Assembly (NCBI GenBank): GCA_028622995.1
Contig: JAJQJQ010000029.1
Location: forward strand, 310,001 to 374,000
Direction of reading: 5' to 3'
Length of the DNA: 64,000 nt
Source of the DNA: Panagrolaimus kolymaensis
Taxonomy: Eukaryota > Nematoda > Chromadorea > Rhabditida > Panagrolaimidae
Shown here one piece after another: positions 48,673 to 60,333 of the stretch. Positions within the stretch are counted from its first letter, which is position 1; every line of letters begins with the position of its first letter. The notes under the pieces were generated by a model. That model saw nothing but the letters and a program-made list of their open reading frames with translations, had not been told where the DNA came from and searched no databases. A program made the position numbers and the translations under genes.

Positions 48673-50343
48673 CTAAAATTTGTTTACTTAACAAAAAAAG
48701 AAGTAAAACATTTTAATAATTTCAAGAAAAAAGAGCAACTAACCCGTTTTTGCCTTTTTATTGACAATTCGATGCTTTTTTAATCGGACTCTATAAATTC
48801 ATCCGAGTCTCAATCACAATAAATATTTCCATTTTTATCTCGATGCTTTCTTGTTTTTTTTGTAAGGCGTTGCATGATGCTTTTGCTTTTACTTTTGTTT
48901 GATGGGGCTGCTTCACAGAATAATGGATTTTATTATTCTTGATGCCTTTCGTTCGGGTGATGATGGTTGTTATTTTTTAGAATGATGGGAAAATGTTTGT
49001 GTTGGCCTTGAAGATGATGAATTTGGATTTCTTCGCAAAATTTTTGCGAACTAAAAACCACGAAAGAAACATCATTTTACTTCTTCAAAGTGAAACAAAA
49101 ACTAAAGTTCATTTTCACCGCGTTTATTTTTTTTCCTCAGCATAAAACATTAGTTGTAAATTAATTATACCATACTTTTATCATGTTAAAGTATCCCATC
49201 CCATCATTAGTAGTTTTTTACAAAGTTGGGTAACAGGTGCCAAACTGGCGCAGTGGTTAGCGCTTCTGATTTTCACTCGAAGATCAGAGGTAGTTCGAAT
49301 CTCATCCGATGATTTTAAAAATAATTTGATTGGTGCCTTCTATTATCATAACCAGGGTTAATTCCCAGGTGTTGGTAATAGAAGTTTCTGATGGTTGTAG
49401 CCAAGTGTATGAGGATGATTTTTTTCATTTTTTTAAACAAAAATTGCATGCCGAAGGAAACCTTTTTTTAAGTTGTCGAATATAAACTATTATATTCGTA
49501 ATTTTATTATTTAAAAAAATTGCAACTTTGATTTTAATAATTTTGGTTGCTTTTCAATGGAAAACCACTTTGGATAAAGAGTTATTGAATTTTTTAAATG
49601 TGAGTTAATAAAAAAATGGATAAAAATATAATTTTAAAAATAATCTCTTCCGTTTGATGGATTTCACAAAGACTCCAATTTTTTTAATTCCATTTTTAGC
49701 ATCTTAAAATTTTTTTGATGGAATTGTATTTTTGCGAGACGACTTTATAAATTATGAAATAAATTTTGTTTTCCAACTTTGTATGAGCTTTCACCGTTGA
49801 CAAAAATTGTTTGACCATGGAGTGTCCATAACTTTTGGTAAAAGTTTTTTGCTTCTTAAAAATAAGGATTCCACGAGCAGCGAAATGTTGAAAGTAGTTT
49901 TAAGAATTTGGTGAGAAAAGCAATTTCGTTTTACAATACAGTCGGTTAAATATTGCATGGCATTACCAAGATTTTTTTACGTTTTTTTCTTCTTCAACTA
50001 TCTTGCTTTTCTTTTTGTCTTTTAAATCAATTTGGAATGGATGTGAAACTTTTTTTGTGCTTATTGTTTTTTTTAGCTTAATGAATTATTTTTCAATTCT
50101 TTTATAAAATTCAAACATGTTTATAATATATTTCATGGCAACAACAAAGACATACAAAATTTAGAAACTAAAGTATAAAAAATATTAAAACAATAATAGT
50201 AATAAATTCATTAAAAAATAAGAAAAGAAAAAACACAAACTTGATTTCAAGAAAAAGAGATTTTTTTAAATAAAACCTAAGGTAAATTAAATATCTGGCA
50301 AAAAATATGAAGTTTCATAAAGCAAACAAATTAAAAATAAAAA
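48673..50343. other. Intergenic region
   Basis: It contains the most complete copy of the tRNA-like-bearing repeat (49020-49560). The remainder is AT-rich with no supportable exon. Confidence 0.55.
49020..49560 (+). repeat. tRNA-like-bearing interspersed repeat, longest copy
   Basis: About 540 bases. The 5' part starts with CGCAAAATTTTTGCGA, followed by about 200 AT-rich bases with a conserved CTTCAAAG...CCTCAGCATAAAA block. The tRNA-like segment is at about 49245-49320. The nested-hairpin body lies at about 49335-49385, and an AT-rich 3' tail shared with 4320-4450 follows. The tRNA-like promoter is internal, not at the 5' end as in most tRNA-derived SINEs. No coding capacity. Confidence 0.85.
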
Positions 50344-51889
50344 TTATGGTAGCGTGATAATATTTGGTGTAATTTTTTTCAGGCCCATTTTTTGATCACA
50401 AAAATTCAATGGAAATTTATAATTTGGATGATTTTTGCACCATCTTTCAAAATCATTTTTCAATTTTATTTGGGCTGGTTTACCTTTTTCATAATCTGTT
50501 AAAAAAATATTAAGTTTTCTGGCGGTAATTATATCTCTATCGGCTAGAAAGAGAAAATAATTTTCAGAGCATATGGGAAAGATTTTCAGGTCGTCATCTT
50601 CTTTGCATGATTTTACATAATCTCTGAAAAACAAAACAAAAAAGTTTATCCTATCTTTTTTTAAGCTTTTTGCAAACTCACAGATAATGTCTAATTAACA
50701 TTTTATTATTCTTATCAATGGCCGAATTTTTTCTTCGATAACTTTGAAAATCTTTTTTAGATGATGGCTTTGTGAAAGTGGGAGTTGGTTGATTTGATTT
50801 GGAGTCCCAAATTATACTCAAATCATCATCTTCTTCATCTTCATCATCATTAATTACGATTTCCATATTTTCTTCATTTCCTGAAGATTCGGGGGAGAAA
50901 AAAAAATATGAAGCATCATCGTTTGTGACTTCAACAATAACATTATCTTCTTCTTGTGGTTGTGGTTGTTGTTGCTGTTCATGTAAATTATCATCTGCAG
51001 CAGCAGCAGCAGCACCAACCAAAACAGGAACTTGCATTTGCTAAAAAAACTTTTTTTTCTTTCGGTTTTGTAGCTAAAGAGTTTTTCGCCAACAAAAAAA
51101 TACGTGTACTTACATTTTGAGTTTCTTCAACATCCTGAAACTTTTGTGATTCTGATGAAATAAGGGAATTATCTTCGTTTTCATTAAAATGGGGCGGCAT
51201 TAACCCTTCAAACTTTTTCTTAAAGCTTTGAAGCCGCTCCTTTAACTTTGCTGATTCTTTTTCAGCTTTATTTTCATATTTGGCTTGCTCATATTCTTCA
51301 ATTTTCAAAAGACAAAGATCGAATTTGAGTAATAAATTGTTATAATTTTTTTCCATTTTCTCCCTTTTTTCCATTTCTTTATAATATTCTTCGGCAATGG
51401 AAATTGCATCGTCCACGCAATATGTAAAAGCCTAAAATTTTTAGTTTGAAAAAGTTTCTTGCAAAATAAATAATAACTTTACATACTCTTGTTGCGACTC
51501 GGCGAAATTCGGGGTTATTCCATTTTTCGTCTTCTCTCATATCTTCTGAAATGCGGGAATAATTTTTTATTTCCATAGCCATATCTTCAGCGGAATTATC
51601 GATGGCAAATCTAACTTGCTTTTTAGGCTAAAAAATAATACATATATTATAATGCCTAATTTTTTTTGTCCAAATTTGCAGTCTAATTTAGACAATTTTT
51701 GCAATTAAATTATTTTAATATTTCAAAAAAATGTTTTAAAATTTTAAAAATTACAGTAGTCTTAAAATTTTTACAACCAAATTGTCAACAATTTTTAGTA
51801 AAATTTAGAAATCAATAAAATGTAAATTAAAATAACTATTCGCTTACCCGGAACCCATGTGAAACATCCAAAGTTCTTTTTCGATTCAT
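50344..51889 (-). CDS. Coiled-coil, acidic protein of unknown function
   Basis: Five exons: 51889-51848, 51627-51487, 51431-51114, 51040-50682, 50623-50344; 1140 bases, 379 residues. The order is a short basic start (MNRKRTLDVSHGFR), a helical region, a coiled coil (EEYYKEMEKREKMEKNYNNL), a Gln/Ala-rich spacer, an acidic stretch (INDDEDEEDDDLSIIW), and a compact C-terminal 110 residues (CSENYFLFLADRDIITARKL, FERWCKNHPNYKFPLNFCD). Probably nuclear by composition. Its upstream 480 bases and exon 1 are duplicated at 58555-59015. No known family. Confidence 0.7.
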
Positions 51890-53713
51890 TGTTTTGAAAG
51901 TAAAAAATAATAAATAGAAATAAGAAAAGTAGCTAAAAAACAGAAACATTTATTTTGAAATCCTTTAAATTTGCGGGAAAAAGAAATTTGAAAAAACCGC
52001 GGCGAATATACATTTTAAAAAAATGGAGAGGTTTTATTGTTTTTGTTGAAGCCAAAAATTAATAAAAGAAAATTGATTTCAAAAAGAGAATGAGGAAACT
52101 TTCTTTGAGATAAATATTTATAAAAATCGATGAAAATGGAAATAGCAAGCAACGTTAATATGGTGATGAACGAAAAAAATGCAAAAAACCCACAAGAAAA
52201 TTGTTATTTTTGCTTTCCTCAAAAAAAGGCGAGAAGAAAAAAATGCCCTCAGACAATAAACATTTTTTATAAAAAAGCGCTAAAATCGAGTTATTGATTT
52301 CCTTTCTTTTGTTTCTCTTTTTTTGGTAGCCTTTTTTTATAACTTGATCGAAAAAAATCAAAAAACTTCCAATAATAGTTTTTATGTCGCTTCGAAAAAA
52401 ATAAGATGGCGCACTAGATTTATAGGTTAAAATTGATTTTCTTTTCTTAACCTTTTTTTGTACCTCTGGTGCAAAACTTTTTGAAAGCGAATGGCTGCAA
52501 AAAACTCCTGCAATTTTCAAACGCACTTTGTGAAAGTATAGTTTTTTTTTCTTCCTTGTTTTTGCACCTTTGTTGTGGCAAATCTAAGAAAAAATGAGAG
52601 TAACTTCACCAAGTAATTATTTTTTTGGTTTTTGTCAAAGCCATTTTTCGAGAAAAAAAGTCTCGAATAAGTGATAAAAAAATAGGTGCCATGCCGTATC
52701 TAAATCTTAAGTTTCTTTTTAACAGTTTCCAAAAGAAATGGATTTAAAAATCTTTCCTCTTCTTGGAGAATTTATAATTTACAAGTTCACGAAAGCTTGT
52801 TGGATTAAAAATTTGTACCATAGAAAAAAGTTACGGTTTTAAAAGTCTAAAGAAAGAATGTTGGACTAGCTTTTAATTTTAAATACAATATTTTTTTATT
52901 AAACATTTTGTGAGCCAAGTTCCGATAAACTCCGGAACAAAACTCAAATAAAATAAATGAAATTAATTTTGAAGCTTTATAGGTTTTACAAGTCTCAAGA
53001 AAGATTGGACCTGCTATTTTTTAATTGACACTTTTCCTGAAACCTTTCTTCTAAGAAAAATATTTTTTTTGCACATGTTTTATATTTTTCATTCAAAATA
53101 AACATTCGGGGACAATGCAGATGTCTCTTCTCCTTTTTTTAAATTCCAAGTGATGAAGTGTGTGATTTTTTTAAGTGCTTGACGCTACTTTCGGTACTTA
53201 TTCCGTTTTCCCCCTACCGAAATACGATTTTTTTATTTTCCATTGTTTCTTTGACTTTTTACGTTATGCATGTTGCAAATACAAAATGCGCTTTTAGTAG
53301 CTTTTTATATTTTTCAATGTATCTTTAATTTTTAGTATTTTAGTTATAAGTCGAAATTAATATTGGGTGAATAATTAATGCAATATTGGTAAATTATCGA
53401 GAATACATTACCTAATTATCCACCGAAGTAAATTTTCTTTTATGATAAATAAAACTATAAAACAAAGGCACTTTGTACAGTGACAAAAAAGTGGAAAATA
53501 AAAAAATCACATTTCGGTAGGGGGAAAACGGAATAAGTACCGCCTTTCTTTTGCATAGAAAAAAACCCTATAAACAAATCGATTATTTTCCGCGCGCAAT
53601 TAACAAAACAAAGTTTCAAAAAAAAAGTTGGTTTGTAATTTTTTATATTCTTCAGAAACTTCATTTTTCTCCACTAAACTTGATTTTGAACAATATTGGA
53701 TTATTAGTAATCA
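51890..53713. other. Intergenic region between divergent genes
   Basis: Shared upstream region of the coiled-coil gene (minus) and family member C (plus). The leftmost 450 bases are duplicated at 58.6-59.0 kb. It contains the foldback pair at 53193-53541. No exon is supportable. Confidence 0.55.
53193..53541. mobile_element. Short foldback element
   Basis: Arms 53193-53243 and 53491-53541 are inverted copies with few mismatches (GGTACTTATTCCGTTTTCCC against GGGAAAACGGAATAAGTACC), separated by about 250 bases. The GC-richer arms stand out from their surroundings. It lies just upstream of the ATG at 53714, so it could affect that gene's promoter. Confidence 0.75.
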
Positions 53714-56700
53714 ATGGCTGATAACTTGGGTTTTTTATCGGTAAAAAAAATATTTCTTTAATTTATTTTTTACAATTTTCTATTTGATCCTTTTTAGAAT
53801 AAAAAGAAGCATTTATTGGTTATAAACGAACAACACCAAAAAATCGAATACAATGGAATTTTTGAGCTCAAAATTACCAATTTACCGGAGTCGAAATGGT
53901 TATTAGTTTCTCCTGTAAATGAAGGTAGCAATTTTTTTACTGATTCTATAAAAAAATACTTTCGTTTTAGAATATAAACCATTTTCCGTTAAATTTGATA
54001 GTTTAATTATTCAACAAAAAGTAAGCCAATATTTCTTTTTAAATAAGTGCTTTGAAAAAATACAACTTTCAGCATATTTTATGTGTTTATGATGCTGATA
54101 AATTTTATAACTTTGCATTGATTTTTTCAAATGAAAATATTTCTAAAAAAATATATGATATTGTCTCAAAAAATAAAACAAAGGTAAGCTCCTAAACTTT
54201 ATGACAGATATAAAAAATGTAATAAATTTTAGATTTCCTCGGAAGAATCAAACAAAATTTTTTATGAAAGATTTTTACACCAACTTTGTGAAACAATTTT
54301 ATCTTCAGCCACGCCCGCAGTTTTTATGAAGCAATTAATAATGGATTTAGGGAACTTATATGTTGGCAAGGAAAAAGAAAATTTCATTAATTTTTTGAAA
54401 TCGAAAAATGTTGATTCCAATATTTTCGACGTTATCAAAACAGAAGCAGCTAGTGAAGATAATCCAATGGAAATATTTGAGTAAGGAATATATAATTCAG
54501 CAACAAACAAAAAATCATTCTTCTGAAAAAAAAACTTTTAGATCCCCGTCCAAAAAGAAAACAAAAAATATAGGAAATAATGGTTTAGGCGACTTATCAG
54601 GCAATAATGATCGTGACGACATTAGAAATCGGTTTCATGCTATTAAACAAGAAACGACGGTCGATGAACAAAATGGTCAAGATTCAAATAATATTAATTC
54701 AATCCCAAATAATGAAAGAGAGAAAAGCATGTTAGTTAAATATTTTTTAATTAAAAATTTGAATATTTGCTATATATATTTTTTAGTAGTTCGCTCTTAA
54801 ATGGAAACTTGAATCAGCCTCATGATCATGAAGCTTGTTTCACTTTTCATGAAGCAGCTGACGCAAGTCCAGAAAGTATGGGCCAAGAAAATTGTGAACT
54901 TTCAAAGTAAATTTTTTTTGGAATTTAAAAAAAATGTAACAATAATATTTTTAGTTTGAACTCTGCCAATTCTTGTGAAATACCTTCTATTACGAATGAA
55001 CCAAGCGTTGAGAAAAATTCTCCTATTCTTGAACCCACGATTCCCATTGAACAAACAAAGGCTGTAGTTCCGGAGCAATCAACTATTCTTTCCAACACAA
55101 AGTATGCTTTAGAAAACCAAAAAACCGAAAAAGGAAGGAAGATAAAATTAAATTTTTTAGCCCTAAAATTTCTCGTGTCGACGAAATTGCTTCCAATCAA
55201 AATTCAAATAAAGAAAATTATAATTTGAGAAAAAGAAGGGCTGCAATCGAGATTACCAATAATAATCCTTTTAATGATTCTGATAAAAATGATTCTGATT
55301 TTTCCCCAAATAATTCTGATGATCCTCAAAGTGAAAAAGAGCTATCCGAACAACCACCACCTTCTTCAAAATCAAAGTAAGCATTAAAAAAACCACTTTT
55401 ATTTCACGAAAACTTTCGAAACAAAAATATAAAAACTTTATTTTAGAATTCCAACGAAAAAACCAAAATACTCTGTTGCTTCATCAAAGAAAACAGAAAC
55501 TTCTAAAATTATTATTAAAAAACCAAAATATGCTTTGAAAGAACAAGAGAAAACTGGTGGAAAAACTATTCAACGATTAATTATTTTTAACCCCGAAAAT
55601 ATGGATTTATGTTATGAATTTTATTGGGTTACCGCTAAAAAGTGTTATGCTTGTTGTGGCTGCATTGCATCTGGAAAACAATTAAAAGCCAAAGTTTTAA
55701 ATGAAAAAACTGAAAAGGAATATATTGAATTGGATGATAAAGAGCATGTTTGCGAATGGCGGCCTTATGATGCATTGAAATATTCAGATCAAAAGAAAAT
55801 TATTAATCTACCAAATTTTGAACTTCGAGATATTTCAAATGGAATATATAAAACTTTAATAATTTTTGATGGAAGCAATAAAAATTTATGCTTTGAATAT
55901 GGTTATATTTCAAGAACCAAATATTATAGTTGCCGAAAATGCAGTAACACTGAAAGGAAAGTTGTTAAGGCCAACTTGCATTATAATGAAGCCAATAATA
56001 ATGAACCATATATTATTCTTGGGCATGAAACTCATTTATGTGAAATGAAACCTTACCTTCCTGAAACAAAAGAAATTATTATTGAATCAACGCATTTTAA
56101 ACTTATTCCAAATGCGAAAGGAGCTCCAAAAATAATTATTTTTGCTGATGACGACCGCAAAAAAGGATACGATTTTTCGATAGGTAAAACAAATATATGT
56201 ATTTGTTTGAGTTGCATTGCAAGAAAAAGTTCGAATGCTAAAAATAAGAAGGATGAAAAAATTGCATTATTTTCCGTAAAATTATGTGAACGCGGTGAAA
56301 ATGGAGAAAAATATATTAAACTAAAGAAAGATTTGAAACATGAATGTCAAATGAAAAACTTTAAACCTGATCAAGAAAAGAAATATGAAGCCCAGCTCGT
56401 TCAAGCCCCAAATTATGTTGTATTTTCCAAAAAGAATGATAATATTTTAAGATTGGCAATTTATGATGCAAATGACCGAAATTTATGTTATGAATTTAAA
56501 TATCGAAAATGGGATAAAAAATTTGAATGTAAAAAATGCTTTAAAGATAAAAACTTAATTGTAACAGTGCGGGCTTTAAAAAATGAAAATGGAGAAGAAT
56601 TTCTTCGATATGGAAGAAATATGCATAAATGTTTTCCCCAAAATGTTAAAAATATTATTGATGATTCAAATATTGAAATTTTGAAAGAAACTGGTGTTGC

Positions 56701-57289
56701 TATTTTGGAAGATGAAAATGACGAGGATGATGACCAAAAAATAGTCAAACAAGGTGATTTTGAATTGCGTCCAAATAAAGAAGGAATCCCTGATTCAGAA
56801 TTAATTATTTTTGATTCCAACGATAAAAACCTTTGTTATCGATATCCATATTATAAATCTCGAAAAAGTTATAATTGTTTCGATTGTATTAATCACAAAA
56901 AGCTTCATGTCACCGCAGTATTAAAAATGAATAGCGAAGGAGAAAACTATCTCATTCTTGGAAAAAACGAACATCAATGTAAACCAATTAAATATGAACC
57001 TTATCAAGAAATACGATATTATGATTATACGGCTTTTAATTTGGAGAATAATAATAATGTCACTGCAACTTTGAATGTATTTATTTCCAATAGTCGAAGT
57101 GAATGTTATAAATATCGTTATAGCAATGAAACAAAATTGTTTTATTGCATTGGTTGCAGAGCTGAAAAGAAAACTCATTTGAATGCAAAAATTTTTACGG
57201 ATGATAATGGGAAAAAATATGTTAAAGATGTATCAAACATCAAACATGAGTGTATTCCTTATAAATGTGAAACAACGACAAATGAATAA
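53714..57289 (+). CDS. PH-like domain protein with six tandem FLYWCH-like modules (family member C)
   Basis: Ten exons: 53714-53740, 53798-53924, 53971-54020, 54073-54183, 54233-54480, 54542-54730, 54787-54906, 54955-55101, 55161-55376, 55447-57289; 3078 bases, 1025 residues. Residues 10-105 are the PH-like domain (KIEYNGIFELKI, FDSLIIQQK, YNFALIFSNEN), with the family's 50-base third exon. A helical segment and a long Asn/Ser/Pro-rich disordered region follow. The last exon, from about residue 430, encodes six modules of 80-90 residues. A typical one reads FELRPNKEGIPDSELIIFDS...LCYRYPYY...YNCFDC...GENYLILGKNEHQCKP. Invariant features are an F-D/N strand, an L-C-Y-x-Y strand, C-x2-C, an E-x-Y/I strand and H-x-C. 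Module 3 reads ICICLSC and module 4 FECKKC. They resemble FLYWCH fingers with Trp replaced and the second His changed to Cys. Probably nuclear, binding DNA or protein through zinc fingers. Confidence 0.78.
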
Positions 57290-58415
57290 TAATAATCTTT
57301 CATTAAAAATGGATGACAAATTATTTTATTTCATTTTAAATAAGCAGCAACTAACTTTCTTTTATAATAAATTTTTATTTGTATTTCTTTGCTTTTTCGT
57401 TGATTTATTTTCTTCCACTCGTTTGACATAATAAAAAATTATAATTGAAACAAAAAAATACAGAATAAAAACTTTATCGAAATGAAATCTAACATTAGCA
57501 TAATTTGCAGTTATTTATACTAAGAAAACTTCGAGGTGAATGAAACTTGTTTATTTTAAGGAAATGGCAGGTGGCTGAAATGTTTTTCAGATTCAACATA
57601 TAAAATTTATTCGGGAATTGATTTTTATTTAATTTTTCTATAACAAAAATAATTTACTATGATTTTTTTAAGTTTGTTAACTCGCTGCCTCAATTAAAGA
57701 GATATGAAACCTCGAAGTTTCATATTGAATAACATAAATATTTTTTGTTCAAAGCCACACATAGCTCGATCAGAACCTTACCTTTGGCTATTGAAAACAG
57801 GATCGATTTTTGTTAGTTTTTATGTGATTTATCACTTCCATTAAGCAAAAAATTTTTAAAGTTTACGTTTTATTGAGTTTTAAATTTTTTTTCCTTTTTC
57901 AAAGCATTTTTTGATTGAAGTGAAAAAAAAGTTAATTTTTGGTTGCTTCCAAATCGGCCTGTTAAGATCCGATTTGAAAAATATCATAGAAAATGTCAAG
58001 GAAAAATAACATTATGGCACAACTTTTTTGGATTAAAAAATTGGAAACATGGCCAATATTTTTTAACCTATATATGAAAAGTGAAATCAACACTTGCATT
58101 ACATGGCTCCAGTCATATTAGATTTTACTATGAGTTTCATACCGAAAAAAAGAAGTTTTTTGTTATGGTTATTTTTGGAACCGCAAAGGACAATAAATAT
58201 TGTTAAAGTTTTTTTTATAAGAAAGCTAACAGTAACAAGATTAAATGATAATTTTGCTTAGACATTAACCTGGGTAATAAATAGTTTAATTGGAAAATTT
58301 ATTATAGCTTTAAAAATCAAAATCAAATTTATTTATTATGCAAAAAAACAACAAACAATAATTAAAAAGACAAAATAAATATTTTTGGGACTATTAAAAA
58401 CTTATTAAAAAAGAT
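57290..58415. other. Intergenic region
   Basis: AT-rich. A 12-base inverted pair (AACTTCGAGGT near 57527 and ACCTCGAAGTT near 57710) is the only structure noted. No gene seen. Confidence 0.5.
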
Positions 58416-58554
58416 GAAGGCCTTCAATTACAAGTTTATCGAACGATGGAACAGCTTCTCGGAGTTTTGCGGCGAAAGCTTTGACTTTAGCTTTTTCATC
58501 GTTTGTAGGCCCATTATTAAGAAATGAAAGAGTAAATTGAGTGCTTGTATGTTT
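58416..58554 (-). pseudogene. Last-exon fragment of a paralogue of the 33.7-kb gene
   Basis: On minus it reads STQFTLSFLNNG, AFAAKLREAVPSFDKLVIEG, then LHLF and stop. This matches the last exon of the gene at 33701-33853 (NCQFMLSFHFTG, IAKKLREAYPSKTKLVID). Everything upstream of it in the paralogue is missing: at 58555 the sequence switches to a copy of another gene's promoter and first exon. Confidence 0.75.
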
Positions 58555-59015
58555 CATGTGAAACATCCAAAGTTCTTTTTCGATTCATTGTTTTGAAAGT
58601 AAAAAATAATAAATAGAAATAAGAAAAGTAGCTAAAAAACAGAAACATTTATTCTGAAATCCTTTAAATTTGCGGGAAATAAATATTTTTAAAAAACCGC
58701 GGTGAATATACTTTTTTTAAAAATGGAGAAGTAATAATTGTTTTTGTTGAAGCCAAAAGTTAAAAAAAGAAAATAATTAAAAAATTGATTTCAAAAAGAG
58801 AATGATCAAACTTCCATTGAGATAAATATTGATAAAAAAAAATCGATGATAATGGAAATAGCAAAGTTAATATGGCGTGGGAAAATGCAAAAAATCTACA
58901 AATGTTATTTTTGCTTTTTTTTTCAAAAAAATGCCCTCTGACAATAAATATATTTTATAAAAAGGCGCTAAAATCGAGTTATTGATTTTCTTCTTCTTTG
59001 ATTTCTTTTTTTTGG
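58555..59015. repeat. Duplicated 5' region of the 50.3-51.9-kb gene
   Basis: Direct repeat of about 51856-52335. It begins CATGTGAAACATCCAAAGTT, includes the start codon and most of exon 1 (on minus), and runs through the upstream region (for example AAATGCCCTC(A/T)GACAATAAA and GCGCTAAAATCGAGTTATTG). Similarity is high at the start and decays with indels further out. Confidence 0.8.
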
Positions 59016-59522
59016 AAAGAGCAGAATAAACAATGGTGGAAAAGAAAAAAATATAACAAAAAAACTTTGCTCTACGAAGCGATGAAAAAGAAGATTTTAA
59101 AGTTGATAAAGACAAAAATGGAAAATATTACAAAAAAAAACGAGTAAATAAAAGCGGATATTTATGATTTAACTCAAAATTTTTGGTAGCAAGAAAAAAA
59201 GTATGTTGCAAAATCGTAGAAAAAAGTTTTCTTGAGGGGTTTATTTAACAAACAATGAGTTGGTAGAAAACTTATGTTTCTTCGATAAAACAATTGTTGT
59301 AAAAAAACGAGAGAGCGAGTGGGAACAAAAATTGCAATAAATCTTTCGAAAATTTTAACTGGGGTTATTTTGCATTTTTTTTTCGAGAATACTCACATAT
59401 TTTGGTTAATGAAGCAAGAAAAGCTCGAAACAAACATACCTAAAAAGTTTTATTTTTGCATTTATTTTCTACTAAAAATCAACTAAATACATATTTTGTT
59501 TTAATATCATAATTTTTTACAG

Positions 59523-59654
59523 AAACAAAAAGTTAAGCCACCAAATTTCTTTGAAAAAATTGATGCAAATTTAGAGCTTGGGAAAAATGACAAGGATGGG
59601 TTAATATTACAAGGATTTCAATTTTTGTATCCAAAATTAAAAAGCATAAAGTAG
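59523..59654 (+). other. Orphan coding-like terminal exon
   Basis: After a TTTTTTACAG acceptor, 43 codons run in frame to TAG: KQKVKPPNFFEKIDANLELG, then DKDGLILQGFQFLYPKLKSI. The composition is protein-like and the acceptor is good, but I find no upstream exon within the preceding 2 kb. Either a gene relic or the end of a gene whose other exons I missed. Confidence 0.35.
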
Positions 59655-60333
59655 CTTTTTTATAAATTGCTTAAAATACAAAACAATGAAAAAGCTGCTA
59701 AAAAAATTTTTAACTATTTTTTGAGATAAAATAAGAAAGAAAATAAAAGAGTTTGAAACCCTTCGTAAAAACATTTTTTTTGTTGCCATAAAAAAGCGAT
59801 CCAAACAAAGTGTTTCACATTTTTTGGCCATTGCGTTGTTTCTTTCCTTTTTTTTCCCTGCCGGCTTACCATTTGCTTGACCTTTTTCTGGCGATAATTG
59901 ATCTGTTTTATTTTTTATTGTTGCGAACAATGTTTTCTTCTTCGGCGTTGTTTATTATGTTGATTTACCCATTCTTCCTTTCATTTTATTAATTCGCTGT
60001 TAGTCGATCAACACAATAAGAGAGGATTTTTTAAACGCGATATCTTTACAATTTTTTAAAATAATTAATTAATCAACTTTTATTGAATGTTTTTCTAAAA
60101 AATTACTAAATTCTTTTTCGTTTCAGCTTTTATTTCCAAAGATTTATTAATATTTTTTTATTGCAAGATTTACAAATTTGGCTTATTTTTGTTTGTTGAA
60201 ACTAAAAAACTTTAAATTTTATTTCTCCAAAAAGCTGCTGCTCAAAGCTTTAGGCAAATTTCTGATTGCCATTTATATTTATTAAAGTTTATTTAAATTT
60301 AAAATTATTTTTTGGAGTTTTTGCTTATCAAAA
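59655..60333. other. Intergenic region
   Basis: AT-rich upstream region of the gene at 60334. Nothing recognisable. Confidence 0.5.

Noticed and set aside
50799..51044. Ser/Cys-rich plus-strand frame
   Set aside because: Antisense of the acidic and Gln-rich exon of the minus-strand coiled-coil gene.
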